A DNA stretch of 64,000 nt from positions 66,193 through 130,192 of the forward strand of contig JAKOUY010000036.1 of assembly GCA_029782355.1 (NCBI GenBank), read 5' to 3'. A model generated the notes under the pieces. That model did not search any database. It saw only the letters and a program-made list of their open reading frames with translations, and had not been told where the DNA came from. The position numbers and the translations under genes were made by a program. Below, piece by piece: positions 42,778 to 55,586 of this stretch; within the stretch, counting starts at the first letter, position 1, and each line of letters begins with the position of its first letter. This DNA comes from Actinomycetes bacterium (GTDB lineage Bacteria; Actinomycetota; Acidimicrobiia; Acidimicrobiales; Ilumatobacteraceae).

Positions 42778-44271
42778 TTGAGCGAGACCAGCGATGCCTT
42801 GTCGCGCCCGGAAACAAGCGACGTGCTCGCTGCGGCGAGCCGAAGGTGGCGCACCATCTGGCGGATGCACTTCTACGCCGGTGTCATTGCCGCGCCATTC
42901 CTCGTCTTGCTGGCGCTCACCGGTTTGGTCATCCTGTACCGCGGCCCGGTCGAGCGACTGACGCAACACGATCTGCGCGTCGTGCACGACGCCGGGACTC
43001 CCCTGCCGTTGACCCAACAACTCGCCGCGGTGAAGGCCGCATACCCGGACGCCGAGGTGACCTCGCTGGACGTTGCCAAGGACTCGACATCGTCGTCGAG
43101 TTTCGGCCTCGACAACAACAGCGTCGTGTTCGTCGACCCATACACGGCAAAGGTGCTGGGCAGTGCCGGCTGGGACGACGGCATCGTCCAGCTGGCCAAC
43201 CGCCTCCACGGCAACCTCAACAACGAGCGGGTCAAGGTCCCGTTCGTTTCGATCGGAGCGCTGGTGGGCGACGGAGGGTGGATCAAGCACTACGTGGTGG
43301 GCGACATGGTGCTGGAGATCGCCGGAGGATGGATCCTCGTGCTGGCCGTTTCCGGCCTGTACTTGTGGTGGCCGCGACGTAGCCGGGAACCGCGCTCGAC
43401 ACGCAAGGCGCGATGGTGGCCGAGGTTGACCAAGACCGGCAGGGCGAGGTGGCGTGATCTCCACGCCATTCCCGGCGTGCTGTACTGCGGCGTGCTGGTG
43501 TTGACCGTGTTCTCCGGCTTCTTCTGGGCCGATCACTGGGGCACCAACTTCACCTCGGTCGCCAACAAGCTCACCCCGAACTCGTGGCAGGACGCGCCGA
43601 ACTCCGCGCTGCCCAAGCTCGGCGACGTCGACCGCCAGGGCTCGAAGATCCCGTGGAACACGGGATCGGCCACCGTGCCGAACTCGTCCGCTGGAGCCGC
43701 CGCGCTACCGGCGCCGCTGACGTTGGATGCCGTCGCCGCGATCGCCAACGACGTCGGGATGAAGCCGGGCTACACGATCAGCTTCCCCACCGACGGCGAG
43801 GACGAGGCGGGCAACCCGACCTACGGCAGCTTCACGCTGAGCAACTCGTGGCCGCGGGCCACCGGTGAGGCCCGCTCGGTGTTCGTCGACCAGTTCTCGG
43901 GCAAGACATTGGGCGAGATGAACGTGTACGGCTACGGCGGTGTCTCCTATGCGGCGGACACGCTGGTCAGCATCCACATGGGCACCCAGTTCGGGATCTT
44001 CGACAGGATCCTGATGACCGTGATGTGCGTCGGCACGCTGTGGTCGGTGATCAGCGGCGCGGTGATGTACGTCAAGCGTCGCCGCCGTGGCACGCTGGGC
44101 TTGCCGCGGCGGCCGCTTGACCTTCGTCTCGGCAACCGTCTGATCGTGATTGCCTGCGTGATGGGCGTGGTGTTCCCGCTGTGGGGCCTCACCCTCCTGA
44201 TCGCCCTGGTGGTCGATCGGTTCATCATCCGCCGAACGCCACGGCTGCGCCACGCGTTCGGTCAGCGTTGA
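42778..44271 (+). CDS. PepSY-associated transmembrane protein
   Basis: A 497-residue PepSY_TM protein with a TTG start at 42778, supported by AGAAGGGA seven nt upstream. Five hydrophobic helices are visible (about 31-55, 178-201, 222-240, 415-436, 456-484), with PepSY-type extracytoplasmic domains between them. The helices carry conserved His residues. Relatives (PiuB-like) act in iron or copper uptake or flavin-dependent reduction at the membrane. The copper chaperone gene that follows overlaps by 4 nt (TTGA), favouring a copper role. Codon use looks slightly less GC-biased than neighbours. Confidence 0.88.
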   Translation: MSETSDALSRPETSDVLAAASRRWRTIWRMHFYAGVIAAPFLVLLALTGLVILYRGPVERLTQHDLRVVHDAGTPLPLTQQLAAVKAAYPDAEVTSLDVAKDSTSSSSFGLDNNSVVFVDPYTAKVLGSAGWDDGIVQLANRLHGNLNNERVKVPFVSIGALVGDGGWIKHYVVGDMVLEIAGGWILVLAVSGLYLWWPRRSREPRSTRKARWWPRLTKTGRARWRDLHAIPGVLYCGVLVLTVFSGFFWADHWGTNFTSVANKLTPNSWQDAPNSALPKLGDVDRQGSKIPWNTGSATVPNSSAGAAALPAPLTLDAVAAIANDVGMKPGYTISFPTDGEDEAGNPTYGSFTLSNSWPRATGEARSVFVDQFSGKTLGEMNVYGYGGVSYAADTLVSIHMGTQFGIFDRILMTVMCVGTLWSVISGAVMYVKRRRRGTLGLPRRPLDLRLGNRLIVIACVMGVVFPLWGLTLLIALVVDRFIIRRTPRLRHAFGQR

Positions 44272-44759
44272 AGACAGCGCACTGCCTCGCCACTGCCGTG
44301 ATGGCACTGGGCGTTGCCGCGTGCTCCGGCGCAGCGGCGCCGAGTCACCTCACGGTGACCGGCGCCTGGGCGCGCTCGACCCCCGAGGGAGCCACGAACG
44401 GGGTCATCTACCTCACCATCAGTGGGCCGACTGACGTCCTCGTGGGGGTCGCCGTGGCGCCGTCGGATGCCGCGTCGGTATCGATGCACGAGACCATGGG
44501 CGGTGCCGGTGACGCCGCGCACATGCCCGGAATGGACATGAGCGGCGACGCCGGCGCGGCAATCCACATGGCGGCGCTCACCACCGTACCCGTCGCCCCA
44601 GGCAACGAGGCCCGGTTCGAGCCCGGAGGCCGGCACATCATGCTCGAAGGGCTGCATCACCCGTTGGTGCGCGGCATGACCCTGACGCTGACATTGACGT
44701 TCCGGATCGCCGGCCCGATGCGCGTCGACGTGCCGGTGCTGGACAACCCGCCCGCCTGA
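44268..44759 (+). CDS. PCuAC-type copper chaperone lipoprotein
   Basis: A 163-residue exported protein. The TTG start at 44268 is chosen because it overlaps the PepSY gene stop and yields a full signal peptide ending in lipobox GVAAC (Cys20). The PCuAC domain starts at VTGAWARSTPEG and contains Met/His ligands: HETM, a Met-rich insert HMPGMDMSG, and LEGLHHPL near the C-terminus. It delivers Cu(I) to cytochrome oxidase or related sites outside the membrane. The His/Met insert is a plausible extra copper-binding loop. Confidence 0.9.
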   Translation: MKTAHCLATAVMALGVAACSGAAAPSHLTVTGAWARSTPEGATNGVIYLTISGPTDVLVGVAVAPSDAASVSMHETMGGAGDAAHMPGMDMSGDAGAAIHMAALTTVPVAPGNEARFEPGGRHIMLEGLHHPLVRGMTLTLTLTFRIAGPMRVDVPVLDNPPA

Positions 44760-44798
44760 GCCGGTTGAGTCGCCGCACCGCGGCCGACCTTGACGGCT

Positions 44799-44834
44799 CA
44801 CGGCGACCTGGCTTACAGCCCGCCGGTCGCCGTG
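44799..44834. terminator. hairpin between the PCuAC and atpC genes
   Basis: Arms cacggcgacc (44799-44808) and ggtcgccgtg (44825-44834), 10 bp perfect, 16-nt loop. It overlaps the last codons of atpC and follows the PCuAC stop by 40 bp, so it could terminate both converging units. Confidence 0.5.
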
Positions 44835-45208
44835 ATCCGGGCCTGGGCCCGGCTGAGCGCGGCCTTGGCCTCGCCGCTTGCCTCTTGGACCATCAACTGC
44901 TGCGCACGGTCGCGCGCTGCCATCGCTCGGCCGCGGTCGATGTCGTCGGCCAGCTCGGCCATGTCCGACAGGATGCTCACCGTGTTGCCGTTGACCTGGA
45001 CGAACCCGCCGTGGACGGCGACGTCGAGCTGGCGGCCGTCGGCCAGGCTGACCCGGGTGTGACAGGTGTCGAGGGCCCCGAGGAACGGGGCGTGGCCGGG
45101 CAGGAAGGCGATCTCCCCGCCACCCAGGGTGCGGGTGATCACCTGGGTGGCCTCGCCGGAGAAGACGACCTTCTCCGGCGACACCAGCTCGACCTGCATG
45201 GTGGCCAT
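44813..45208 (-). CDS. atpC: ATP synthase F1 subunit epsilon
   Basis: A 131-residue epsilon subunit. The N-terminal beta-sandwich (VELVSPEKVVFSGEATQVI, GEIAFLPGHAPFLGAL) is typical, and the C-terminal helical hairpin (RAMAARDRAQQLMVQEASGEAKAALSRAQARI, seen in parts) is present and may allow rotary inhibition. Last gene of the atp operon, starting 2 nt after the atpD stop. Confidence 0.95.
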   Translation of the reverse strand: MATMQVELVSPEKVVFSGEATQVITRTLGGGEIAFLPGHAPFLGALDTCHTRVSLADGRQLDVAVHGGFVQVNGNTVSILSDMAELADDIDRGRAMAARDRAQQLMVQEASGEAKAALSRAQARITATGGL

Positions 45209-45210
45209 GA

Positions 45211-47651
<2,441 letters not shown>

Positions 47652-47653
47652 GG

Positions 47654-49252
<1,599 letters not shown>

Positions 49253-49277
49253 GTCGTGTCCTTGTCCTTGGCGATTC

Positions 49278-49805
49278 CTAGAGACGGCTCTTCAACTGAT
49301 CGATGCGGGTGCGCACGGTGCCGTCGATGACGGTGTCGCCCACCGTGGCGACCAACCCGCCGAGCACCGTGGGGTCGACGACGACCTTCAGGTTGACCTG
49401 CTTGCCGGTGGCCTTGGCCAGCCCGGCGGCGAGGCGCGCCTGCTGGTCCTCGCTGAGCGGGACGGCGGTGCGGACCTCGGCCACCTCCTGGCTCTTGGCC
49501 GTGCTGGCCCGGGCCACGAGACGGTCGACGATGGCCGGCAGATCGCGGCCGCGGCCGGCACCGATGACCATCGAGACCAGCTGGGTGGTGGTCGGGTTGG
49601 CCTTCGGTCCGAGCAGGTCCTCGACGATCGAAAGCCGGCGGGTGGCCGGGATCATCTCGTCGGTCAGGGCGTTGCGCAGGTCGTCGTTGGATTCATAGGT
49701 CCGGGCGAAGCGGAACAGCTCGTCCTCGACCGTGTCGATGTTGCCCTCGGCGCGGGCCACCTCGAACAGCGCCCGGGCGTAGCCGTCGATGCGCGGGTCG
49801 CTCAT
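49278..49805 (-). CDS. atpH: ATP synthase F1 subunit delta
   Basis: A 175-residue separate delta subunit (OSCP), not the b-delta fusion of mycobacteria. The N-terminal helical bundle ([22 protein letters not shown]) and the C-terminal [25 protein letters not shown] (in parts) are typical. It connects the stalk to alpha3beta3. ATG 49805 overlaps the b subunit stop by 4 nt. Confidence 0.95.
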   Translation of the reverse strand: MSDPRIDGYARALFEVARAEGNIDTVEDELFRFARTYESNDDLRNALTDEMIPATRRLSIVEDLLGPKANPTTTQLVSMVIGAGRGRDLPAIVDRLVARASTAKSQEVAEVRTAVPLSEDQQARLAAGLAKATGKQVNLKVVVDPTVLGGLVATVGDTVIDGTVRTRIDQLKSRL

Positions 49806-50383
49806 GCCATGGCCTCCAGTCGGGAGATGAACTGCTCGATCAGGTCCTGATGGGTCGACTCGTCGAGCGATCCGCTGACGACGTGGTCGACCGCGGCGCT
49901 GGACAGCCGGGCGATCTCGCTGCGCAGCTCGTCGCCCACCCGACCACGGGCGGCGGCGATGTCGGCGTGACCCTTGGCTTCGAGATCGGCCAGCTCGCTG
50001 GCCAGGCGGGCGGCGCTGTCCTGGCGGATGGCCGCGGCCTGGGCCTCGGCCTCGGCCATGATCCGGCTGCGCTCGGCGGCGATGTCGCCCTTGGCCTGGC
50101 GGATCTGGGCGGCCTCGGCGGTGGCGGCGGCCTTGGCCTGGGCTGCCCCGTCGAGCTGGTCCTGGATCCGTTGGGTGCGGGCGGCCATGCCTTTCTTGAT
50201 GGCCGGGCCGGCGAACTTGACGAGCAGGAAGAAGATGATCAGCGAGGCCAGGCCGCCCCAGATGATCTCCGCCGTCTCCGGCAGGATCCAGCTGTGGGTG
50301 GTGACGTGGCCCTGCGAGTCGACGACGATCTCTTCGCCGGCGAGGAAGTGGCCGGCGGTGACGGCGATGCCCAGAACGTTCAT
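49802..50383 (-). CDS. atpF: ATP synthase Fo subunit b (second, b'-like)
   Basis: A 193-residue peripheral-stalk protein. One N-terminal membrane helix (about 41-60: IIWGGLASLIIFFLLVKFAG) is followed by a long Ala/Arg/Glu coiled coil. It is one of two different b-type subunits in the operon and overlaps both neighbours by 4 nt. The pair probably forms a b/b' heterodimer. Confidence 0.93.
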   Translation of the reverse strand: MNVLGIAVTAGHFLAGEEIVVDSQGHVTTHSWILPETAEIIWGGLASLIIFFLLVKFAGPAIKKGMAARTQRIQDQLDGAAQAKAAATAEAAQIRQAKGDIAAERSRIMAEAEAQAAAIRQDSAARLASELADLEAKGHADIAAARGRVGDELRSEIARLSSAAVDHVVSGSLDESTHQDLIEQFISRLEAMA

Positions 50384-51015
50384 CGTGCCATCACCTCGCT
50401 GACCACCCGGCTGACCACGTCGTCGGCGGGACGCCGGCCGGTGGCCAGTTCGCCCGCTCGCCCGGCCACATCGCCCACCGCGGCGGCGATCTGGCTCTGC
50501 GCCGCCTGGCGGGCTGCCTCGGCCTCGGCAGCGGCGGCACTGCGCTGCTCACCGAGTGAGGCCTGGAGCGCAGCGACCTTGGCCTGGCGCTCGGCCTCGA
50601 CCTCGTTGCGAGCTGCGTCGACCACCTGATTGGCCTCGGCGCGGATCGCCGCCACCTGGGCCTCGTAGTCGGCCACCTCGGTCCGGGCCGCCTGGCGGGC
50701 GGACTCGGCGGCGGCGTGGTCGGCCTGGATCCCCTGGTAGCGGGCATCCATGCTGCGCTTCAACCGCGGGAAGAGGAACCAGCGCATGAGCACGGCGAGG
50801 ACGATGAACGACCCGGCGCCCCAGGCCAGCTCCTTCATCTCCGGGACGATCGGACCAGGCTTGGTCAGGTCGCCGGCCGGGACGTGCTCCTCGGTGCCGG
50901 TGGTGGCCTCGCTGGTGGCGGGCGCGTCGGAGCCGGTGGCCGGCGACGTCGAGGCGGTCCCGCTGCTCGACGCGTGCCAACCGGCCCCCTGGAGGTGAAT
51001 GACGGCGGTCAGCAC
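50380..51015 (-). CDS. ATP synthase Fo subunit b with N-terminal extension
   Basis: A 211-residue b-type subunit. GTG 51015 with AAGGAG upstream fixes the start. A 70-residue N-terminal region rich in Ser, Thr, Ala and Gly precedes the membrane helix (about 72-90: WGAGSFIVLAVLMRWFLFP), then a long coiled coil (SMDARYQGIQADHAAAESARQAAR in parts). This extracytoplasmic or leader-like extension is absent from the second b subunit. It starts 41 bp after the atpE stop. Confidence 0.92.
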   Translation of the reverse strand: MLTAVIHLQGAGWHASSSGTASTSPATGSDAPATSEATTGTEEHVPAGDLTKPGPIVPEMKELAWGAGSFIVLAVLMRWFLFPRLKRSMDARYQGIQADHAAAESARQAARTEVADYEAQVAAIRAEANQVVDAARNEVEAERQAKVAALQASLGEQRSAAAAEAEAARQAAQSQIAAAVGDVAGRAGELATGRRPADDVVSRVVSEVMAR

Positions 51016-51056
51016 GTCAGGCTCCTTCGGTAGACGGAATGGAACTGCAAGATCGA

Positions 51057-51389
<333 letters not shown>

Positions 51390-52157
51390 TCAGTGCTCGG
51401 GGTGGGCGGCACCGCCGATGTACACGGCGGTGAGGATGGTGAAGATGTAGGCCTGCAGGAAGGCGACGAGGACCTCGAACGCCGTGAGGAACACGAGCAT
51501 GAAGAACGGCAGGATCGCCATCGGCTTGAGCATGAACTGCTTGGTCTCGGCGGTGATCAGCGACTGGGTCAGCAGGGCGAAGGTGACCAGCAGGATGTGC
51601 CCGGCAAGCATGTTGGCGAACAGTCGGACCGTCAGGGAGAACGGGCGGACGATGATGTTGGAGACGAACTCGATCAAGCCGACCAGCGGCTTCAACATCG
51701 TGGGCACCCCGGGAGGCCAGATCGTGTGCGTCAGGTACTTGACGCCCTGGTGCTTGAACCCGACGCCGTTGTAGACCACCCAGACCAACAGGGCCAGGAA
51801 CAGCGGGATGGCCATCCGCGCCGTGGCCGGCATCTGCAGGATCGGGATGATGCCGGGGGCGTTGCACAGGTAGATGAACACGAACAGGCTGAGCAGGAAC
51901 GGCGTCCAGCCCAGGCCGTCCTTGCCCATGGTCTGCATGACGATGCCGTTCTCGATGAACTCGACGGTCGACTCGGCCAGGTTGCGCACGCCCTTGGGCG
52001 CCTTCGACCCGTCCTTGCTGCCGGCCAGGAGGAACACGACGATACCGATCAGCGAGGCGGCGACGGCGATCATGGCCACCTTGTTGAAGGTGGAGAACAG
52101 GTCCTTCCAGCGCAGGATCGAGTTGATCAGCGGGAACTTGAACGATTCAGCGAGCAT
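51390..52157 (-). CDS. atpB: ATP synthase Fo subunit a
   Basis: A 255-residue membrane subunit with about five or six helices. The essential Arg is in RPFSLTVRLFANMLAGHIL, and YIFTILTAVYIGGAAHPEH ends the protein. It forms the proton half-channels against the c ring. Start at ATG 52157 lies inside the end of the upstream atpI gene (11-nt overlap). Confidence 0.95.
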   Translation of the reverse strand: MLAESFKFPLINSILRWKDLFSTFNKVAMIAVAASLIGIVVFLLAGSKDGSKAPKGVRNLAESTVEFIENGIVMQTMGKDGLGWTPFLLSLFVFIYLCNAPGIIPILQMPATARMAIPLFLALLVWVVYNGVGFKHQGVKYLTHTIWPPGVPTMLKPLVGLIEFVSNIIVRPFSLTVRLFANMLAGHILLVTFALLTQSLITAETKQFMLKPMAILPFFMLVFLTAFEVLVAFLQAYIFTILTAVYIGGAAHPEH

Positions 52158-52641
52158 CGTGTGAGTCCTGAGGTGAGGTGCGGGCAGGTTTCAGACCGGG
52201 GTGGGCCAGGGTGATGGCCAGGTACTTCATCTCCCAGACCAGCAGTCCGAGGTGCGTCACGATGATGGTCGCTCCGAGCGCCGGAAGCGAAATCCACGAG
52301 GTGTGACGCACGGCGAACACGGCGAGGAAGATCAGGCCGAGGCGGATCAGGTAGCCGCCGAGGATGGCGGCCATCATCATCGACAGGCTGATGCGCGCCG
52401 ACAGGGCGATGGCCCCGGCGGCGAGGGCGAAGTTGACCAGCACGAGGGCCACGCCGTAGGCACTGGACGCCGCCCCGTGCGGGCCCCAGATCACCCAGCA
52501 CAGCCCGACGAGCAGCGGGGCGACGATCAGGCCACGACGGAGCAGATCGCGCGAGATGCGCACCTCCGGCGCCTCGCCGGCGACCGGGCGTTGCATGATC
52601 CCCGGGTCGACGGGCGCCACACGGGCCGCGGCGCGAGACAT
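52147..52641 (-). CDS. atpI: AtpI-like membrane protein
   Basis: A 164-residue protein with four hydrophobic segments after a soluble N-terminus of about 35 residues. It is in the position and has the topology of ATP synthase protein I, which helps assemble the c ring. ATG 52641 overlaps the preceding stop by 1 nt (TGATG). Sequence similarity within AtpI is low, so context carries weight. Confidence 0.82.
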   Translation of the reverse strand: MSRAAARVAPVDPGIMQRPVAGEAPEVRISRDLLRRGLIVAPLLVGLCWVIWGPHGAASSAYGVALVLVNFALAAGAIALSARISLSMMMAAILGGYLIRLGLIFLAVFAVRHTSWISLPALGATIIVTHLGLLVWEMKYLAITLAHPGLKPARTSPQDSHDAR

Positions 52642-52916
52642 CAGCGCTCGCTCCGCCGGGCCTGGGCGGCGCCAGCGCGCCGCGACTCCAACTCCTGCAT
52701 CTTGGCGTCGTAGACGTAGCGCAGGCGGACGAACTCGCCGATCACGGCCAGCAGCACGAACACGATCATGAACAGCGGCTTGGTGCCCACCCAGCGGTCG
52801 AGCAGGTAGCCGGCCCCGAGGAACAGGGCGGTGATGATGGCCACGTCCATGCCGCGGCCGAGCGTCGAGTCGAGATGCGACGAGTCGTCGAGGGGGCGCG
52901 GGGTGAGTCGGTTCAC
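52641..52916 (-). CDS. AtpZ/AtpI-type small membrane protein
   Basis: A 91-residue protein with two helices (about 24-43 ITALFLGAGYLLDRWVGTKP and 45-62). The GxxxGxxxDxxxGTxP pattern is that of AtpZ-like subunits (PF09527). GTG 52916 is fixed by TTGGAG four nt upstream. First gene of the atp operon. In other bacteria AtpZ with AtpI forms a Mg/Ca channel or assembly factor. Confidence 0.85.
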   Translation of the reverse strand: MNRLTPRPLDDSSHLDSTLGRGMDVAIITALFLGAGYLLDRWVGTKPLFMIVFVLLAVIGEFVRLRYVYDAKMQELESRRAGAAQARRSER

Positions 52917-52973
52917 GGGGCTCCAAGTGCGGTGCGCCACGAGCGGGCCGGGACCGCTTGTGAACGCGCACAC

Positions 52974-52979
52974 AATCTA
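52974..52979 (-). promoter_or_regulatory. candidate -10 for the atp operon
   Basis: Minus strand TAGATT fits TANNNT, about 58 nt upstream of the first atp start and in the 147-bp spacer divergent from the TetR gene. A TTTCTG-like -35 lies 18 nt further up. Moderate support. Confidence 0.4.
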
Positions 52980-53063
52980 GCCGACCCGGCCACCGCACAG
53001 AAACGTGGGGGACGCCGTCCATCGAGTGCACCCTGCGCGGGTGCCGCGCTACGGTCGGTGGGC

Positions 53064-53837
53064 GTGCGTCGGACGGCTGCGGAGACCCGGGAACTGTTGC
53101 TGTCGACGGGCGTGGCCATGCTGTTCGAGACCGGCGTGACCGCCGGGGTCGGCCACATCCGTCTGCAGGAGGTCGTCCGCCGGGCCGGGCTGACGACCGG
53201 GGCCGCCTACCGCCTGTGGTCCGACCAGAGCCACTTCCACCGCGAGCTGGTGCGCGCCGCGGCCCGCTGGCGGTCCGAGTCGCCCCTGCACCAGACCGTC
53301 CAGGCGATCCGCCACGTGGTCGACCGGCGCGGCCCGCTCGACGAGGTGATCCGCCTGGGAGCCGGGGCGTTGATCGCCGACATGTCCGGCGCCGACCAGG
53401 AGCCCGACGGTCGGGCCAGCCCGTTCCTGACCTCCGTGGCCCTGCGCGCCGGGACCCGCCACGACCCCGAGTCGCGCCAGGCCAGCGCGTCGCGGCATCA
53501 GGAGTCGGTCGGCGAGTTCGCCCGGCTGTACGAGGCCTTGATGGCGGTGTACGGCCTGCGCCTGCGCGACCCGTTCACCATCGAGCACTTCGCCTCGGCC
53601 ATGGCGGCGCTGGGCGAGGGCTTCGCCCTGCAGTCGATCGAGGGGGAGCCGCACCCGCTCGTCGACCTGCCCGCCGACGACCGCGACGATCCGGCGGAGG
53701 ATCGCTCCGAGGACGGCACGGCGCACTGCACGGAGACCGGTTGGACCCTGTTCGCGGTCTGCGTCCGGGCGCTGGTGGAACTGTTCACCGAGCCCGCCCC
53801 GCCGCCGGCCGGCGGGGTGCCGGCGACGGATAAGTAA
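53064..53837 (+). CDS. TetR-family transcriptional regulator
   Basis: A 257-residue regulator, GTG start near 53064 (GTG 53058 also possible). The N-terminal HTH (about 25-55: IRLQEVVRRAGLTTGAAYRLW) is typical of TetR/AcrR, with a large helical ligand domain after it. The C-terminus is Pro-rich. It is divergent from the atp operon and 83 bp upstream of the phospholipase gene on its own strand. The ligand is unknown. It may control one of these neighbours, but no operator was identified. Confidence 0.87.
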   Translation: MRRTAAETRELLLSTGVAMLFETGVTAGVGHIRLQEVVRRAGLTTGAAYRLWSDQSHFHRELVRAAARWRSESPLHQTVQAIRHVVDRRGPLDEVIRLGAGALIADMSGADQEPDGRASPFLTSVALRAGTRHDPESRQASASRHQESVGEFARLYEALMAVYGLRLRDPFTIEHFASAMAALGEGFALQSIEGEPHPLVDLPADDRDDPAEDRSEDGTAHCTETGWTLFAVCVRALVELFTEPAPPPAGGVPATDK

Positions 53838-53920
53838 GTTCTTTCCGCTCGACTCGCCGGCGCCTGGGGCGCACGATGCCCAGCGACGAATCACCCCGGT
53901 TCGCCAGAACGGAGCATCCC

Positions 53921-54412
53921 GTGAAGCATCGACTCGGCATCCTGTCCGCGCTGGCCGGCGCGGCACTGACCCTCTCCCTGTTCGGCGCGGCCGATGCGTC
54001 CGCCGCACCGGCCGAGCACGCCACCGTGCACACGACGGCCCGCGTCGTCGCCGGAGCGAGCGCCGCCCAGCTGATCCGCCCGGCGGCGGTGCCCTACGAC
54101 AGCCACATCACCATCCCGTCGAACTACGTGTACAACCCGACGACCACCTACCAGCGGACGCTGCACGACTACTGCAGCTACTCGCCGGACTCGTTCTTCT
54201 CGGCCAACTTCCGCGGGCCGTGCGCCCGGCACGACATGTGCTACCAGTACCACCAGCAATCGCAGGTCGGCTGCGACAACTGGCTGTGGATCAACCTGTC
54301 CAGCGAGTGCCGGTACACCTACGCCTGGTACAACCCGATGCGCCAGTCCTGCCTGAACACCGCGGACATCTACTACGCCGCCGTGCTACTGCACACGATC
54401 TGGCCGTTCTGA
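53921..54412 (+). CDS. secreted prokaryotic phospholipase A2
   Basis: A 163-residue exported enzyme. GTG 53921 with GGAG upstream gives a clean signal peptide (basic KHR, hydrophobic LGILSALAGAALTLSLFGA, cleavage near ASAAP). The mature part holds the prokaryotic PLA2 signature DYCSYSPD...FRGPCARHDMCYQ with the catalytic His-Asp pair, plus several Cys for disulfides. It hydrolyses the sn-2 acyl ester of phospholipids, needing calcium. An intervening region of about 45 residues between signal and domain may be a propeptide. A strong hairpin follows the stop. Confidence 0.9.
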   Translation: MKHRLGILSALAGAALTLSLFGAADASAAPAEHATVHTTARVVAGASAAQLIRPAAVPYDSHITIPSNYVYNPTTTYQRTLHDYCSYSPDSFFSANFRGPCARHDMCYQYHQQSQVGCDNWLWINLSSECRYTYAWYNPMRQSCLNTADIYYAAVLLHTIWPF

Positions 54413-54431
54413 GCGCAGCGGTCCGTTCCCC

Positions 54432-54470
54432 CGCCGGAGCGGTGGCACCACCGGTGCCACCGCTCCGGCG
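54432..54470. terminator. perfect 18-bp stem bidirectional terminator
   Basis: Arms cgccggagcggtggcacc (54432-54449) and ggtgccaccgctccggcg (54453-54470), loop acc. It lies exactly between the converging phospholipase and wecA stops. Confidence 0.85.
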
Positions 54471-54473
54471 CGT

Positions 54474-55586
54474 TCACGACCGCGTCCGGCGCCACTGCGG
54501 GTGGAGCACGGTGAACAGGGCCAGCACCAACATGCCGGCGCCGATGGGGATCAGGCTGAACCCGCTCTGGGTGAACACCGGGTAGAGCACCATGGCCGAC
54601 AGCAGCGCCGTCCAGGTCCACAGGATCACCACGGCGCGGCGGGTGCCGTGGCCCATCTCGATCAGGCGGTGATGCAGATGGCGCTTGTCGGCCGTGGCCA
54701 CGCCGGCGCCGGCCTTGGCCCGGCGGAGGATGGCGAACAGCGTGTCGACCACCGGCACACCGAGGATCACCAGCGGGATGATCAGTGGGGCCAGGAAGAA
54801 GTACGACTGGCCGACGAAGCGCTGCTCGGTGGGGTCGGCCCGCCCGCCGACCACGCTGGTGGCCACCGCCATGAGCAGGCCGAGCAGGAGCGCCCCGCCG
54901 TCACCCATGAAGATCCGCGCCCGGTGGAAGTTCCACGGGAGGAAGCCGACGCAGACGCCGACGGCGACGATGGCCACCAGCGGACCGACGTTGGGCGGGG
55001 TGAGCAGGTGCTGGTCGGCGAGATGGATGCTGTAGACGAAGAAGGCCCCGCCGGCGATGGCGACGATGCCGGCGGCCAGCCCGTCGAGGCCGTCGATCAG
55101 GTTGATCGCCTGGGTCATGCCGAGCAGCCAGACGACGGTGAGCAGCGGCGTCCAGTCGTCGCCGACCACCACCACGTCGAGGTACGGCAGACGGAAGTAG
55201 TACATGGTCACGCCCTGCAGGACCAGGACCAGGCCGACCAGCACCGTGCCGGCCACCTTGGCGGGGGCGGACAGCTCGCGGATGTCGTCGGCGAACCCGA
55301 CCAGGAACATCAGCACGGCGGCGATGACTACGCCGCGCGGCTCGCTGTTGCGGCTGAACAGCGGGTCGAAGGTGTCCCACAGCCGGGCCGTGGCGAGGGC
55401 GGCCAGCACCCCGACGATCATGGCGATGCCGCCGACGTCGGGCGTGGTGACCGTGTGCACCCGGCGCTCGTCCGGTTCGACCACCCAATCCAGCCGCCGG
55501 GCGAGGACGATGACCAGCGGGGTGACGGCCAGCGTGGCCGCTGCGCCGACCGCCCCGACCACCAGGTAGGCCCAGGTGGGAGGCAT
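54474..55586 (-). CDS. wecA: undecaprenyl-phosphate GlcNAc-1-phosphate transferase (WecA/TagO family)
   Basis: A 370-residue polyprenol-phosphate glycosyl-1-phosphate transferase with about 10-11 hydrophobic helices. The catalytic Asp pair is in VGFADDIREL, NLIDGLDGLAAG is the second Asp motif, FMGDGGALLLG the third, and HHRLIEMGH the terminal His box. It starts arabinogalactan, teichoic or other lipid-linked polymer synthesis. ATG 55586 shares one base with the upstream stop (TGATG). Linked to glyA and rpiB as in other actinobacteria. Confidence 0.94.
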   Translation of the reverse strand: MPPTWAYLVVGAVGAAATLAVTPLVIVLARRLDWVVEPDERRVHTVTTPDVGGIAMIVGVLAALATARLWDTFDPLFSRNSEPRGVVIAAVLMFLVGFADDIRELSAPAKVAGTVLVGLVLVLQGVTMYYFRLPYLDVVVVGDDWTPLLTVVWLLGMTQAINLIDGLDGLAAGIVAIAGGAFFVYSIHLADQHLLTPPNVGPLVAIVAVGVCVGFLPWNFHRARIFMGDGGALLLGLLMAVATSVVGGRADPTEQRFVGQSYFFLAPLIIPLVILGVPVVDTLFAILRRAKAGAGVATADKRHLHHRLIEMGHGTRRAVVILWTWTALLSAMVLYPVFTQSGFSLIPIGAGMLVLALFTVLHPQWRRTRS

